Shown here: piece after piece, positions 44,478 through 53,745 of the stretch
How positions within the stretch are numbered: the stretch's first letter is position 1
How the letters are laid out: each line of letters starts with the position of its first letter
Position numbers and translations under genes: made by a program
The notes under the pieces: generated by a model
Told to the model about the DNA's origin: nothing
The model's database searches: none
The model's input: only the letters and a program-made list of their open reading frames with translations
Source: Microtetraspora sp. NBRC 16547
GTDB lineage: Bacteria > Actinomycetota > Actinomycetes > Streptosporangiales > Streptosporangiaceae
Assembly: GCF_030268965.1 (NCBI RefSeq)
Contig: NZ_BSSE01000034.1
Location: forward strand, 1-64,000
Direction of reading: 5' to 3'
Length of the DNA stretch: 64,000 nt

Positions 44478-47018
44478 GTGGCAAGGCACGATCGTGAGGA
44501 TCCCCACTCTCTCGAGGACCAGCTCGCCTGGCTCGACGCGATCAAGGAGATGCCCGACGAGGTGGACATCGCGGTCAGCGCGGTGACCTCGGCATCCCTC
44601 GCGTCGTCTCCGGTCACGGAGCCCGAGGTGCCTTCGCCGTACCCTCAGGACCCCTGGCGTTCGGTGCCGTCCGAGCCCGCCTCCCAGGCGCTGTTCCGTA
44701 CGGCGGCGGATCCCGCGTACGGCGCCACGGTCGCTGTGACCTCGACGGACACGGCGGCGGACGCCGAGCCTGGAGTCGCCACCGGGCTCGCCGGGTCTTC
44801 CGAGCTCTCTGCGGCCGCCGGGTCTTCTGAGCTCTCCGGGGCCGCCGGGCCTGCTGGGCTTTCGGGATCCGGTGGTGCTTCGGGACTTTCCGGGCTTTCT
44901 GGGTCTTCGGGGCTTTCCGGTGACGGCGCGCAGCCCGGCTTCCCCGGTACGCCTCCGGCAAGCCTGGGGCGGGGCCCGCTGTTCCAGGAGTCCCCCGTCG
45001 ACACCGATCCCTTCAACGTGGGGGTGCTCGGGGAGGGGGCTCCGTACAAGGAGCACCACACGCAGCCGGTCCGGTTCTCGACAGGGGAACACAGCATCGA
45101 GGATCTCCGATCCGAAGAAGGCGGATCCGAGGAACATGCTCTGGGCGGCCCGACCCCGTCCTGGCCGGAGGTGCCCAAGGCCGAAGAGCCGGTCCGCGGG
45201 TGGCTTGAGCCGGCGGTGCCGGTCGAGACGGACGGCTCCTCCGCGTTCTCGGGTTCCAGGTCCTCTGGCCCCGCTTCCCCTGATGTGGGATCCTCCAGCT
45301 CTGCTTCCTCTGGTCTGGAATCCTCTGGCTCCCTGTCATCCGGTCCTGGATCCTCAGGCTCGGCGTCCCCTGGCTCTGGGTTCTCCGGGGCGGGGTCTTC
45401 CGGCTTCGGGACCGCTGATTCCGGGGACTCCGGCTCTGACGTCAGGCAGCCCTTCTCCGGCGGCCTGATCGGCGCGGTGACCGAGCGTTTCACCGGCCCC
45501 CTCCCGGAGGAGGTGCCGGCCGAGGAGCTCAAGCCGTACGAGGGGGATCAGCCGTTCGCGGGTTCTCTGCGCGAGGATCTGGCACCGGGGCAAGGGTTCG
45601 GGGCCTTTTCGGGCGAGGAGCCCGGCGGGCAGCCTTTCGGTGGCATCTCGGGCGGGGACGCGTCGTCCGGCACGCCGTTCGGCGGATCGTTGCGCGAGGA
45701 CCTGGCACCTGGACAGTTCTTCGGCGGCTCGCCGCGTGAGGACCTGACGCCCGGTCAGGGGTTCGGTGCCCCGTCGCGTGAGGGGTCCCCCGCTCAGCCG
45801 TTCGGGGGCTCCCTGCGGGACGACCTGGCGCCGGCTCAGTCATTCGGCACCGGCCCGAACGCGAACCCCCTGCCTGACCAGCGGTTCGACGGGGCTTCGC
45901 GAGAGGAGCCCCCGGTGGCCGACACCTCCCCCGAGGGGCAGGCGCCGGAGGAGCGTGAGCCTTACCAGCCCCGGCGCAGGCAGGCTCCGCAGGTCACCAC
46001 GTTCGGCGCTCCGGGGCGTGCGAGCAGGGCGACGGCCGGAAGCAAGCCGTCCGTGGACAGCCTCGACCCGGGCAGCCTGCTCAAGGGCCGCAGAAACGCG
46101 CCCGCGCGCGGATGGCGCCGGTTCGTCTACAAGGCGTCCGGGGGCTGGATCAAGCCGGGCGAGGCTCCGGACGTCCGGCGGCGGCGCGAGCTGCTCGCCC
46201 GCGCCCGAACCCCCGTCGCTGCCGGGCACCACCGGGTGGCCGTGCTCAGCCTGAAGGGAGGCGTGGGCAAGACCACCACGACCGTCGGTCTCGGGGCCAC
46301 GCTCGCCCAGATCCGCGGTGACCGCGTGATCGCCGTGGACGCCAACCCCGATCGTGGAACGCTCTCGGACAAGGTCGAGCTGGAGACCTCGGCGACCGTG
46401 CGTGACCTCCTCAACGAGCGTGGGCAGATCAAGCGGTACGTCGACATCCGGGCGTTCACGTCCCAGGCGCCGTCGCGGCTGGAGATCCTTGCGTCCGATC
46501 GCGACCCCTCGGTGTCGGAGGCGTTCAGCGCGGGCGACTACCAGGCGGTGGCGCAGGTCCTGGAGAACTTCTACTCGATCTGCATCACCGACTGTGGCAC
46601 GGGCCTGCTCCATTCGGCGATGTCGGGCGTCCTCGACCTGGCGGACCAGCTTGTGCTGGTCAGCTCACCGTCGGTCGACGGCGCGAGGGCGGCCTCAGCC
46701 ACCCTGGACTGGCTGGAGGCGCACAACCACGCGGAACTCGTCAGGGCGGCGACCGTGGTGCTGTGCAGCGTACGGCCGCGGTCGAAGTCGGCCGTCGACC
46801 TCGACCGGCTGGAGTCCCATTTCGCGGCCCGTTGCCGTTCCGTGGTCCGCGTTCCGTACGACCCGCACCTGGAGGAGGGGGCGGAGATCGACCTGGACCG
46901 GCTGCTGGAGCCGACCCGAGAGGCGTACCTCCGGCTCGCCGCCGCGGTGGGCGACGGCTTCGCCGGACCCCAGGCGCTGACGGAGCGCCGGTACTCCGAG
47001 ATCCCCGACCAGATCTGA
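44478..47018 (+). CDS. MinD/ParA-like ATPase with long disordered N-terminus
   Basis: 846 aa. Residues ~1-570 are low-complexity: Ser/Gly-rich runs (SGLSGSSGLSG), then at least four copies of a unit near SLREDLAPGQ-FGG (~355-460). The C-terminal ~270 residues are a deviant-Walker-A ATPase: VAVLSLKGGVGKTTTTVGLG, VIAVDANPDRGTL (switch I region) and CITDCGTGLLHSAM. This type occurs in actinomycetes near type VII secretion or division genes (EspI-like), but no secretion genes are seen here. It may position a protein complex via its disordered arm. GTG at 44478 follows GAGGGGGAA. Confidence 0.82.
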   Translation: MARHDREDPHSLEDQLAWLDAIKEMPDEVDIAVSAVTSASLASSPVTEPEVPSPYPQDPWRSVPSEPASQALFRTAADPAYGATVAVTSTDTAADAEPGVATGLAGSSELSAAAGSSELSGAAGPAGLSGSGGASGLSGLSGSSGLSGDGAQPGFPGTPPASLGRGPLFQESPVDTDPFNVGVLGEGAPYKEHHTQPVRFSTGEHSIEDLRSEEGGSEEHALGGPTPSWPEVPKAEEPVRGWLEPAVPVETDGSSAFSGSRSSGPASPDVGSSSSASSGLESSGSLSSGPGSSGSASPGSGFSGAGSSGFGTADSGDSGSDVRQPFSGGLIGAVTERFTGPLPEEVPAEELKPYEGDQPFAGSLREDLAPGQGFGAFSGEEPGGQPFGGISGGDASSGTPFGGSLREDLAPGQFFGGSPREDLTPGQGFGAPSREGSPAQPFGGSLRDDLAPAQSFGTGPNANPLPDQRFDGASREEPPVADTSPEGQAPEEREPYQPRRRQAPQVTTFGAPGRASRATAGSKPSVDSLDPGSLLKGRRNAPARGWRRFVYKASGGWIKPGEAPDVRRRRELLARARTPVAAGHHRVAVLSLKGGVGKTTTTVGLGATLAQIRGDRVIAVDANPDRGTLSDKVELETSATVRDLLNERGQIKRYVDIRAFTSQAPSRLEILASDRDPSVSEAFSAGDYQAVAQVLENFYSICITDCGTGLLHSAMSGVLDLADQLVLVSSPSVDGARAASATLDWLEAHNHAELVRAATVVLCSVRPRSKSAVDLDRLESHFAARCRSVVRVPYDPHLEEGAEIDLDRLLEPTREAYLRLAAAVGDGFAGPQALTERRYSEIPDQI

Positions 47019-47101
47019 CGCTTGGAGATCATCTTCTGTCGCGGACACCCGGCGCGCGATGAGAGACTATGGTGATGTTCTGTGCCTTGGCGCACCGACC
47101 A

Positions 47102-47189
47102 GGAGAGCTCGCCTAGTGGACGATGGCGGCGGTCTTGAAAACCGCTAGGGGCTTGACGCTCCTCGTGGGTTCGAATCCCACGCTCTCCG
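47102..47189 (+). tRNA. tRNA-Ser (anticodon TGA)
   Basis: 88-nt class II tRNA. Acceptor stem GGAGAGC/GCTCTCC, discriminator G. The anticodon stem CGGTC/GACCG-like region encloses loop CTTGAAA, anticodon TGA. Long variable arm (TAGGGGCTTGACGCTCCTC) and T-arm GTGGGTTCGAATCCCAC. CCA is not encoded. Its 3' 54 nt are repeated at 49997. Confidence 0.96.
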
Positions 47190-47330
47190 CTCCCACCTCC
47201 GAAAACGGCGTCTGACCAGCGGTTTCGCTACGGTCAGACGCCGTTTATCGTTCCCCGCCATGTGCAGCCCTACGCCACCCTGAGCCACCCTCGGCCGCTG
47301 TTCCCGGGATATATCCGGGATCGATCTTGA
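47136..47330 (+). repeat. Direct repeat copy A (tRNA-Ser 3' half plus flank); attL-like
   Basis: From the anticodon loop (TGAAAACCGC) through the tRNA 3' end, the terminator and on to GATCTTGA at about 47330, this ~195-bp block is repeated with scattered changes at 49997-50189. The tRNA part is identical in both copies. Confidence 0.9.
47203..47246 (+). terminator. tRNA-Ser terminator hairpin
   Basis: AAACGGCGTCTGACC pairs perfectly with GGTCAGACGCCGTTT, 13 nt after the tRNA. The equivalent hairpin in copy B (50064-50107) carries small changes. Confidence 0.85.
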
Positions 47331-47516
47331 GGTGTAGCCGCATGCGCAGAATTTGTCCCAGGGGACCGCTCACCCAGGACGCCACACTGGCAGCCGCACC
47401 GCAAGATCGTGACGTCCACGTGTCAAGAATGCTCTCCGTCAAGCTTGACATGAGATCACCTTGCGTGGCTTGATCGTATGAATTCTCGCACTGGTGAACG
47501 AATATTGGAGGCCATC

Positions 47517-49508
47517 ATGCTGTTAGCGCGACGCCCTGACCGCGCTCCGTCATCGCCTGCACCTGCGGTCTTCCGATTAGCCCGCCGGCTGCTCACCCTC
47601 AGCACCGTTCCGATCATGGTAGCGGGCCTGGTCGTGACCCAGGCGCCCGCCGCCACCGCGGCCGACTCCAAGACAGACCTCGGCGTGTCCCTTCCTTTCT
47701 ACAGGCGAGGCGGTGATGTGGCCGCGGGCCACGACAAGATCTTCGTCTCTGCCGGCGACCGTGTCATCGTCGCCGACACCCAGGGCTCCATCACCGACAC
47801 CATCACGGGCCTCCCGGGCGTGACGGAGCTCGCCCTGGCGGCCGATGGCTCCCGCCTTTACGCGGCGGTTGAGGGTTCGAACCAGGTGGCCGAGATCAGC
47901 ACCGATTCCCTCGCCATCACCCGGCGGATCGACCTGACCGCGTATCCGTGCCCGTCGACCCTGTCCCTGTCGGGCAGCCGGCTCTACGTCGGTTACGGTT
48001 GCAGCACCCACGCGAGCGGCGCCGTCAGCCTCGACGTGTCGGCGGCGGAGCCGGAGTACACCCAGATCGTGACAGGGCTGCACAGCCCTCCCCTGGTGGC
48101 CGCTGCGGGGCGGACTCTGGTGGTTGGCGACACCAACCTCACGTACGGCAACCTCAACATCTACGACGTGTCGGGCGCCACCGTCAACCTCCGCGCGGTC
48201 GTCATCGGCTCCACCTACCGACTGGCCAATCTGCAGGACCTCGCCCTCACCGCGGACGGCGCCACCTTGTTCACCGCCTTCGGCTTCCCGTACCAATTCG
48301 ATAGCTGGGACACGGCCACAGCGGCCCATGTCCGCAGCTACGGCGCGCAGTCGTATTCTCATGCCGTCGCGATCAGCCCGGACGGTGCCCATGTGGTGGG
48401 CGGAAGGTCACGCGGTACGCCCGTCGCAATGTTCGACGTGGCCACGGGGGAAGAGACGTTCGCCTACCGGAACCCGGCCGACGAGGTGCTCCCGGGAGGC
48501 CTCGCCATCTCTGGTACCACCGTCTTCGCCGTGCTGAGAGACTTGTCAGACCGGCTCCACCTGGCGCGGCTGCCCGATGTCACGCTCGCCGCGTCCTCGC
48601 TCAGCCTGACAGCTCCGTCCACGTCGACAGTGCTCGACCCGCTCACACTGACCGGCCGCCTCACCTTGTCGGACGGCTCGGCCCCTGGCGTGCAACCCCT
48701 GGCGGTCACCCGTCAACGGTCCGACGGCACCGTGGTGTCCCTCCCCAGGGTGACCACCGCCGAGGATGGCACGTTCACCATCACCGACGCCCCGCAGGTC
48801 GTCGAGGCGCTCAGGTACGACGTCACCTGGGACGGCAATTCGTCCTTCCGGTGGAGCAGAGCCTGGGCGTGGACCACGGTGGTCAAGCGCAAGTCCTCGC
48901 TCACCGTGACGCCTCCGTCCACGGCGACCGCGCTCGACCCGCTCACACTGACCGGCCGCCTCACCCTGTCGGGCGGATCGGCCCCCAGCACGCAACGCCT
49001 GGCGGTATCCCGCATCCTTCCTGGCGGCACCGAAACGCCCTTCACAGAGGTGACGACCGCCGAGGACGGCACATTCACCGTCACCGACACCTCGCCGGTG
49101 GGTGGGATTGTCTACTACAAGGTGCGCTGGGGCGGGAACTCCATCTACGAGCCGAGCCAGGACGGGAGTAACCTGCTGGTGGCCAAACGCCAGACGACCC
49201 TCACCGTGTCGGGACCCGAGAAAGCGGTCGCCAACAAGCAACTCGAGTTCAGCGGTGAACTGGACGGCGGTGGCCAGCTTCCTTCACCGAACGCCGTACT
49301 TACTGTGCACCGCACCGTTGTCAACCACAAGGGCACCATCACGAGCCTGCTGCGGAATGTGACGGCCTCCGATGACGGGTCGTTCAGCTTCACCGATACG
49401 CCCAGCGGGGGCGGCGAATACACGTACAGCGTCAAGTGGGCCGGCGACAAAACGTATTCGGCCGTGGAGGGCGCCCACGTAGTCACGGTTCGAGGGCAGC
49501 TCGGCTAA
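47517..49508 (+). CDS. Secreted beta-propeller protein with Ig-like repeats
   Basis: About 663 aa. A long Arg-containing N-terminus plus hydrophobic segment (LSTVPIMVAGLVVTQAP...) ending at TAADS resembles a signal peptide. Residues ~60-365 form YncE/surface-layer-like propeller blades (VTELALAADGSRLYAAVEGS, AISPDGAHVVGG). Three ~95-residue Ig-like repeats follow, each with LTLTGRLTLS(G/D)GSAP and TTAEDGTFT(I/V)TD. A cell-surface or matrix role is likely. ATG at 47517 has GGAGG 5 nt upstream, better than ATG at 47478. It is the only gene between the two tRNA-Ser repeat copies, so it is probable cargo. Confidence 0.75.
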   Translation: MLLARRPDRAPSSPAPAVFRLARRLLTLSTVPIMVAGLVVTQAPAATAADSKTDLGVSLPFYRRGGDVAAGHDKIFVSAGDRVIVADTQGSITDTITGLPGVTELALAADGSRLYAAVEGSNQVAEISTDSLAITRRIDLTAYPCPSTLSLSGSRLYVGYGCSTHASGAVSLDVSAAEPEYTQIVTGLHSPPLVAAAGRTLVVGDTNLTYGNLNIYDVSGATVNLRAVVIGSTYRLANLQDLALTADGATLFTAFGFPYQFDSWDTATAAHVRSYGAQSYSHAVAISPDGAHVVGGRSRGTPVAMFDVATGEETFAYRNPADEVLPGGLAISGTTVFAVLRDLSDRLHLARLPDVTLAASSLSLTAPSTSTVLDPLTLTGRLTLSDGSAPGVQPLAVTRQRSDGTVVSLPRVTTAEDGTFTITDAPQVVEALRYDVTWDGNSSFRWSRAWAWTTVVKRKSSLTVTPPSTATALDPLTLTGRLTLSGGSAPSTQRLAVSRILPGGTETPFTEVTTAEDGTFTVTDTSPVGGIVYYKVRWGGNSIYEPSQDGSNLLVAKRQTTLTVSGPEKAVANKQLEFSGELDGGGQLPSPNAVLTVHRTVVNHKGTITSLLRNVTASDDGSFSFTDTPSGGGEYTYSVKWAGDKTYSAVEGAHVVTVRGQLG

Positions 49509-49996
49509 GCAACGGAGCCGCTCAGCCGAGAAGCGCCGGTGACCCGGGTGGCTGCCTCGCCGCCCGGGTCGCCTGTCGCTCCGGGGTCTTCGCCCGCTAC
49601 CGTCACCCGAGTTCATCCATAGGGCAGGGGAACGGCCTGCTCGTCGCAGCCCGCGTTACGCCCCGTCCCATAGCCCGGCGTCAAGTATGGACGCGCCCGG
49701 AACGGGCCAGACGACCGTGAACAGCGTCCACCCAGGGTTCCACGGGGCGTCTCAACTGCTCGGTCAGGGGCGTGTGGCCGGTGGCGCATATGCGGTGGCG
49801 CGACGTCCTGTCACTTGCAACAAGCCCTGCAGCACAACACCGAGCATCATGCCGAGGCCCTTCCACCCACGGGTGATCGCTAGCTTAGAGCTTCCTCGAT
49901 TCGACGATTGGCGCGGGATGATCTTCGCTGGCCAGCCGCCTTCGCATGACTAAGCCGCAGGTCAGGACCGGTACGGGCGGAGGAGCCGTAGTGCTC
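49509..49996. other. Non-coding stretch up to repeat copy B
   Basis: No gene with recognisable protein features on either strand. A weak hairpin (CAGCTCGGCT ... AGCCGAG) just past the propeller gene may be its terminator. Confidence 0.4.
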
Positions 49997-50189
49997 TGAA
50001 AACCGCTAGGGGCTTGACGCTCCTCGTGGGTTCGAATCCCACGCTCTCCGCGCCCACCTCCGAAAACGGCGTCTGACCAGCGGTTTCGCTACGGTCGGAC
50101 GCCGTTGATCGTTTCCGCCGTGTCCAGCCATACGCCACCCTGAGCAGCCCTCAGCTGCTGTCCACGTTATATTCACAGGATGATCTTGA
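49997..50189 (+). repeat. Direct repeat copy B; tRNA-Ser 3' fragment, attR-like
   Basis: Begins TGAAAACCGC and contains the 3' 54 nt of tRNA-Ser unchanged, then ~140 bp of similar flank, including a degenerate copy of the terminator. The 5' half of a tRNA is absent, so no functional tRNA is encoded. This is the configuration left when an element integrates at the anticodon loop/3' end of a tRNA gene. Confidence 0.9.
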
Positions 50190-50509
50190 CGCGATCTGCC
50201 CAGGTCAGGCATTCGTTGATCAAGGTGAGCGCTTGTTGAACGAGTCCGCCAGTGGCGCTGCGTGCATACCAAACGAATCCCGCTCGGAAGAGCTGTGCGG
50301 CGCCAGTTCGGGTGAAAACACCGCTAGGAATAGGCCGGTCTGGAAAGTGTGTCTAATGAGACTGCAGCTCTAGGCGGTATCGCCAGCATTCGCCTCGTCC
50401 GCCCCCTTCTGGGTGTTGGCGGGTGACGGAGCGTGCTCGCGAGGTAGCGTGCGAAGTGCCCTCTCCGCCAACGTATCTTCTCCCTGCTCAACTAGGCGCC
50501 CAGGGGTTA

Positions 50510-50740
50510 TCAAGAGAGGCGGGCCAGGCCGCTGTCGGGGCAGATGTTGCGGGGCTGACGACCTTGCCGGGGCCAGGACGCCGGTGGGTAATGAAGACCG
50601 GGCCGCGGGTGCGGCCTTTGAGCAGGCGAGGGAGCAGCTGGGCGGTGTCGGCGTCCCAGTAGACGGTCTCCAGCACGAAGTCCTCCCGCGCCTGGCCGCG
50701 GCGGCGGATCTTGGCGCGCGCTCTTGGCCTTCACCCGAGC
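50510..50740 (-). pseudogene. Tyrosine recombinase (integrase) fragment with frameshift
   Basis: Minus-strand translation gives [36 protein letters not shown] and [18 protein letters not shown], then only after a frame change [13 protein letters not shown] followed by a stop. This order matches the middle of actinomycete XerC-like integrases (xTAxLLPRLxxGRxxGPVFLTxRR ... xxPxTGRARLSYxRA). The catalytic Arg-His-Arg-Tyr region is missing, and an in-frame stop lies upstream. It is a decayed piece of an integrative-element recombinase. Confidence 0.7.
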
Positions 50741-50829
50741 CTGCCGGGCGGTCGGCAGCGTCCCGTGAACTCGTTTCCTGATTCGTGTGAAAGACGGGCG
50801 ACACTACTTCCTTTGGAAGGCCCGACCAC

Positions 50830-51408
50830 ATGCCCCTCAGTACGACCCTGTCTGACGCCGCCCTGATCGAACGGTCGTGGCGAGATCCCGAGGATTTCGC
50901 CTTGCTGTTCGACAGGCACGCAAGACACATCCACCGTTATGTGGCCCGCCGGCTCGGCGACGACACGGTCGACGACGTCGTCTCCGAGACGTTCCTCGCC
51001 GCGTTCAGGCAGCGCCGCGACTACGACACCGCCCGCCCGGAGGCCCTCCCCTGGTTGTACGGCATCACGACCAACTTCATCCGCCGGCATCAACGCGCCG
51101 AGCTACACCGCTATAAGGCGTACTCGAAAATGGGCGTGCTTCCCGACGCCGACGACGCCGCGGAACAAGCTCTTGAGCGGGCGAGCGCGCATGCCGTACG
51201 CCGCCCTCTCGCCCGGGCGCTCGCCTCACTGAAGGCCCGCGACCGCGACGTCCTCTTACTCGTGGCCTGGGCCGACCTCACCTACGAGGAGGTCGCCGAC
51301 GCCCTGTCCATCCCGATCGGAACAGTCCGTTCCCGCCTCAACCGCGCGCGGGCCATCGTCCGCAACGCCCTCGGCAGCACCGACCCCACGATGGAGCAGG
51401 CCTCATGA
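50830..51408 (+). CDS. ECF-type RNA polymerase sigma factor
   Basis: 192 aa with sigma region 2 (~20-90; LFDRHARHIHRYVARRLGD, VVSETFLAAFRQR, PWLYGITTNFIRRHQR) and region 4 (~125-180; LKARDRDVLLLVAWADLTYE, IPIGTVRSRLNRARAIV). It directs polymerase to a small regulon, usually held by a membrane regulator; the downstream gene overlaps it by 4 nt (ATGA) and has one membrane helix. GGAAGG lies 9 nt before the ATG. Located between the integrase fragment and the IS701 remnant. Confidence 0.92.
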   Translation: MPLSTTLSDAALIERSWRDPEDFALLFDRHARHIHRYVARRLGDDTVDDVVSETFLAAFRQRRDYDTARPEALPWLYGITTNFIRRHQRAELHRYKAYSKMGVLPDADDAAEQALERASAHAVRRPLARALASLKARDRDVLLLVAWADLTYEEVADALSIPIGTVRSRLNRARAIVRNALGSTDPTMEQAS

Positions 51409-52361
51409 ACGAACTGACCGACCTGACCGAACTCCGCGACCTGTTCGCCGACAAGCCGCACCCCACGGCGGACCGCCTCGCCCCCGCCCGTACCGCCCTG
51501 CTGGCCGAAGCCCGCACGAAGCGCCGGCCCCGGGCCCGGGTGGCCGGCCTGCGGCGCCTGATGCTGGCAGGCGGCCTGGTCGCGGCGATGACCGCAGGAG
51601 TGATCGCCGTCCAGACGTTCAAGCCTGCCGCGCCCGCGAGCGCCGCCGAGGTGCTGAGGCTGGCGGCCGAGGCCGCGAGCGCCACCCCGTGGCCGGAACC
51701 CCGCGACGACCAGTACCTCCACTACGAGCAGATCGCGGAGTCGCGCCCCGAGAAGGGGGTTCCCGATCCCGGTCCGCGCCGCATCACGGGCGAGTTCTGG
51801 GATTCCGTCGACGGCTCCCGCCCAAGACTCAGCTGGGGCAAGCCGTCGAAGTCCCGCCCCCATCGCGGCCGCGGCGAGTACAAGGAACTCGGGCCCTGGT
51901 GTCCCGGCCACGGCCGCCCCACCTACGCCGACCTGCGTGGGTGGCCGACCGACCAGGAGCAGCTCCGGCACAAACTGGCCGAATACGGCAAGGAGATGGT
52001 CCTCAAAAAGGACACCGCGACCCAGATCTGGCGCGCCCTCGGCGTCCTCGCCCACCCGATGCCACCCAAGCTGCAGGCGGCCATCTTCAAGATCGCCGCG
52101 ACCCTGCCGGGCATCGAAACGGAAGAGCTCAAGGACGCCACCGGCAAAACGGGCATCGCCGTGACCCGGGTGGACAACCTGGGCCCCGGGGGCGCCATCT
52201 CCCGCGAATCCTTCATCTTCGACAAGACCTCCTACGTCTTCCTGGGCGGCCAGGAGCTCGTGCCGGGACAAGGGCGTGAAGTCTGGTCCGTCACCCGTCC
52301 GCAGATCACCGATGAACTTCCGGCCTGGTCCAAGTCCGTGAAGCGGAGAGGCTGCGTCTGA
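51405..52361 (+). CDS. CU044_5270-type membrane protein, probable ECF partner
   Basis: 318 aa. A short acidic N-terminus (NELTDLTELRDLFADKPHPT), basic linker and one membrane helix (~48-68) precede an outer domain starting APASAAEVLRLAAEAA and containing LHYEQIAESRP and WPTDQEQLRHKL. Proteins of this layout (CU044_5270 family) are routinely encoded behind ECF sigma genes in Streptosporangiales and their relatives and are presumed anti-sigma factors or sensors. Overlap with the sigma gene supports co-translation. Confidence 0.82.
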   Translation: MNELTDLTELRDLFADKPHPTADRLAPARTALLAEARTKRRPRARVAGLRRLMLAGGLVAAMTAGVIAVQTFKPAAPASAAEVLRLAAEAASATPWPEPRDDQYLHYEQIAESRPEKGVPDPGPRRITGEFWDSVDGSRPRLSWGKPSKSRPHRGRGEYKELGPWCPGHGRPTYADLRGWPTDQEQLRHKLAEYGKEMVLKKDTATQIWRALGVLAHPMPPKLQAAIFKIAATLPGIETEELKDATGKTGIAVTRVDNLGPGGAISRESFIFDKTSYVFLGGQELVPGQGREVWSVTRPQITDELPAWSKSVKRRGCV

Positions 52362-52436
52362 GCCTGCTTCCCCCCCGGACGACAGGCGGGCCGCGCCGGC
52401 CGGGCTCGCCTTACCGGCTGTCCCACTACGGGGGGC

Positions 52437-52622
52437 GAACGTCATTCCTAAGGTCGCCGGGCTGCTGGCGCGGGCACAGGCCGAAGAGCGAGCCGGGCGC
52501 ACGACGCGGGCGCGGCGGCTGCGCGCCCAGGCGGCGCGGGTGTGGGAGGCGGTGTGGGCTGGCAACCGGGCGATGCTGGCCTACTACGGGTGCCACACTG
52601 ATACGGCAGTTGTAGATCGTTA
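52437..52622 (+). pseudogene. Unidentified Ala/Arg-rich ORF fragment
   Basis: An open frame from 52437 reads VAGLLARAQAEERAGR, then RARRLRAQAARVWEAVW and AYYGCHTDTAVVDR-stop. It has helical, amphipathic character and no start codon with a ribosome-binding site. It may be the 3' remnant of a plasmid- or phage-type gene cut by the neighbouring IS; identity unknown. Confidence 0.3.
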
Positions 52623-52638
52623 GGCGCTGCAATATGGG

Positions 52639-53658
52639 TCACGTGGCAGAAGCAGCTGTTACCTCGTTCCACCGCCGATGGCAGGCGGCTGCCCGAGCTT
52701 GATGGCGCCGCCGCCACAGCGACCAGCGCAGGGCATGTCCGGGATCGACGTCTTGCCGGGGACATGGAAGCACGAACAGGCGGAGAAGTTTCACCAGCTC
52801 ACGGCAGCTCACGGGAACGAACTCACCGTCTTGGGTGCCCGTGCTGCCGCCACGTTCCAGGCTGGTCGTGGTGGCCAGCAGCGCGTAGGCGATCATGCTG
52901 ATCAGGCTCCACCGGTGCCAGGAGGTCCAGCTGGTGACCTGTCCCTGGTCCAACCCGGCCAGGCCCTTGGCGGCTTGGAACTCTTCTTCGATCCGCCATC
53001 TGCGGCACACCACGCTCACCAGCTCCCGCAGCGGGCGGGGCGTGGGTGACCAGCAGCGGTAAAAGGACAGGGTGCGGGTGTAGCGGTGACGGCGGACCAG
53101 GAGCGTGCTGTGCCCGTCCGGCTGTCCGCCGGGGATGTCGTCGGCGAGCACGTCGATCATTGCCCAGTCGTAGTGGCGGTCGCCTTTGGTGCCGCTGCCG
53201 GTCCGCAACCGCTGCCAGGACCGGGCGGGCAGGCGTTTGACCAGATCGGTGACGGTGAAGGTGCCGGCCGGGGTGGTCACCCGATGGTCGCTTTTGACGG
53301 CGACCGCATACCGGTAGCCCAGGCCGCGGACCGCGGTGCGAGTTTCCCTGCCGCCATACACCTCATCGGCGGCGACCCAGGCATCGGTGACGCCGCGCTC
53401 GCGCAGGCGGGCTTCCGCGTCGCGGTCGAGGACACCCCCACGCTCGTTGCGCTCACCGCCGAGTACGAGGAGACTGGATGCTGGATCCGGACGATTGCCC
53501 GCAAGCACGTAGCGGATTTCTCTCAGGTCGGGGGCCGTCAGCCGCCGACAGATGAGCGACTCGCTCAGCGGGCCGGAAATCGCTGGACTTACTGGGCTGC
53601 TCTTTATGTATAACCGCTTCATCGCCGACCTCGCGATCGCAACCGTACGGCTTGGCAA
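52639..53658 (-). pseudogene. IS701-family transposase, N-terminally truncated/frameshifted
   Basis: From about 53430 leftward the frame matches IS701 DDE transposases: RGVTDAWVAADEVYGG with the second catalytic Asp, KGDRHYDWAMIDV, LLVRRHRYTRTLSFYRCWSP, RRWRIEEEFQAAKGLAGLDQ with the catalytic Glu, SWTSWHRWSLISMIAYALL and LRWSLWRRRHQARA. The first ~100 residues of the open frame do not match, and the normal N-terminal ~150 residues with the first catalytic Asp are missing. No terminal inverted repeats were found. Probably a dead IS. Confidence 0.78.
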
Positions 53659-53745
53659 GCGTTTGACGGAGCTTCATCAGCTATAGGGAATACATTCTCG
53701 GTCACATGATGGCGATCGCTGAGCGGGGAAACGAAGGAAAGCATC

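Noticed and set aside
44478-47018. Type VII secretion locus
   Set aside because: The MinD-like protein resembles EspI-type ATPases, but no EccC, WXG100 or mycosin genes are present in the window.
50006-50272. Minus-strand ORF over repeat copy B
   Set aside because: Its C-terminal part is antisense to the tRNA-Ser fragment, with no independent protein signal.
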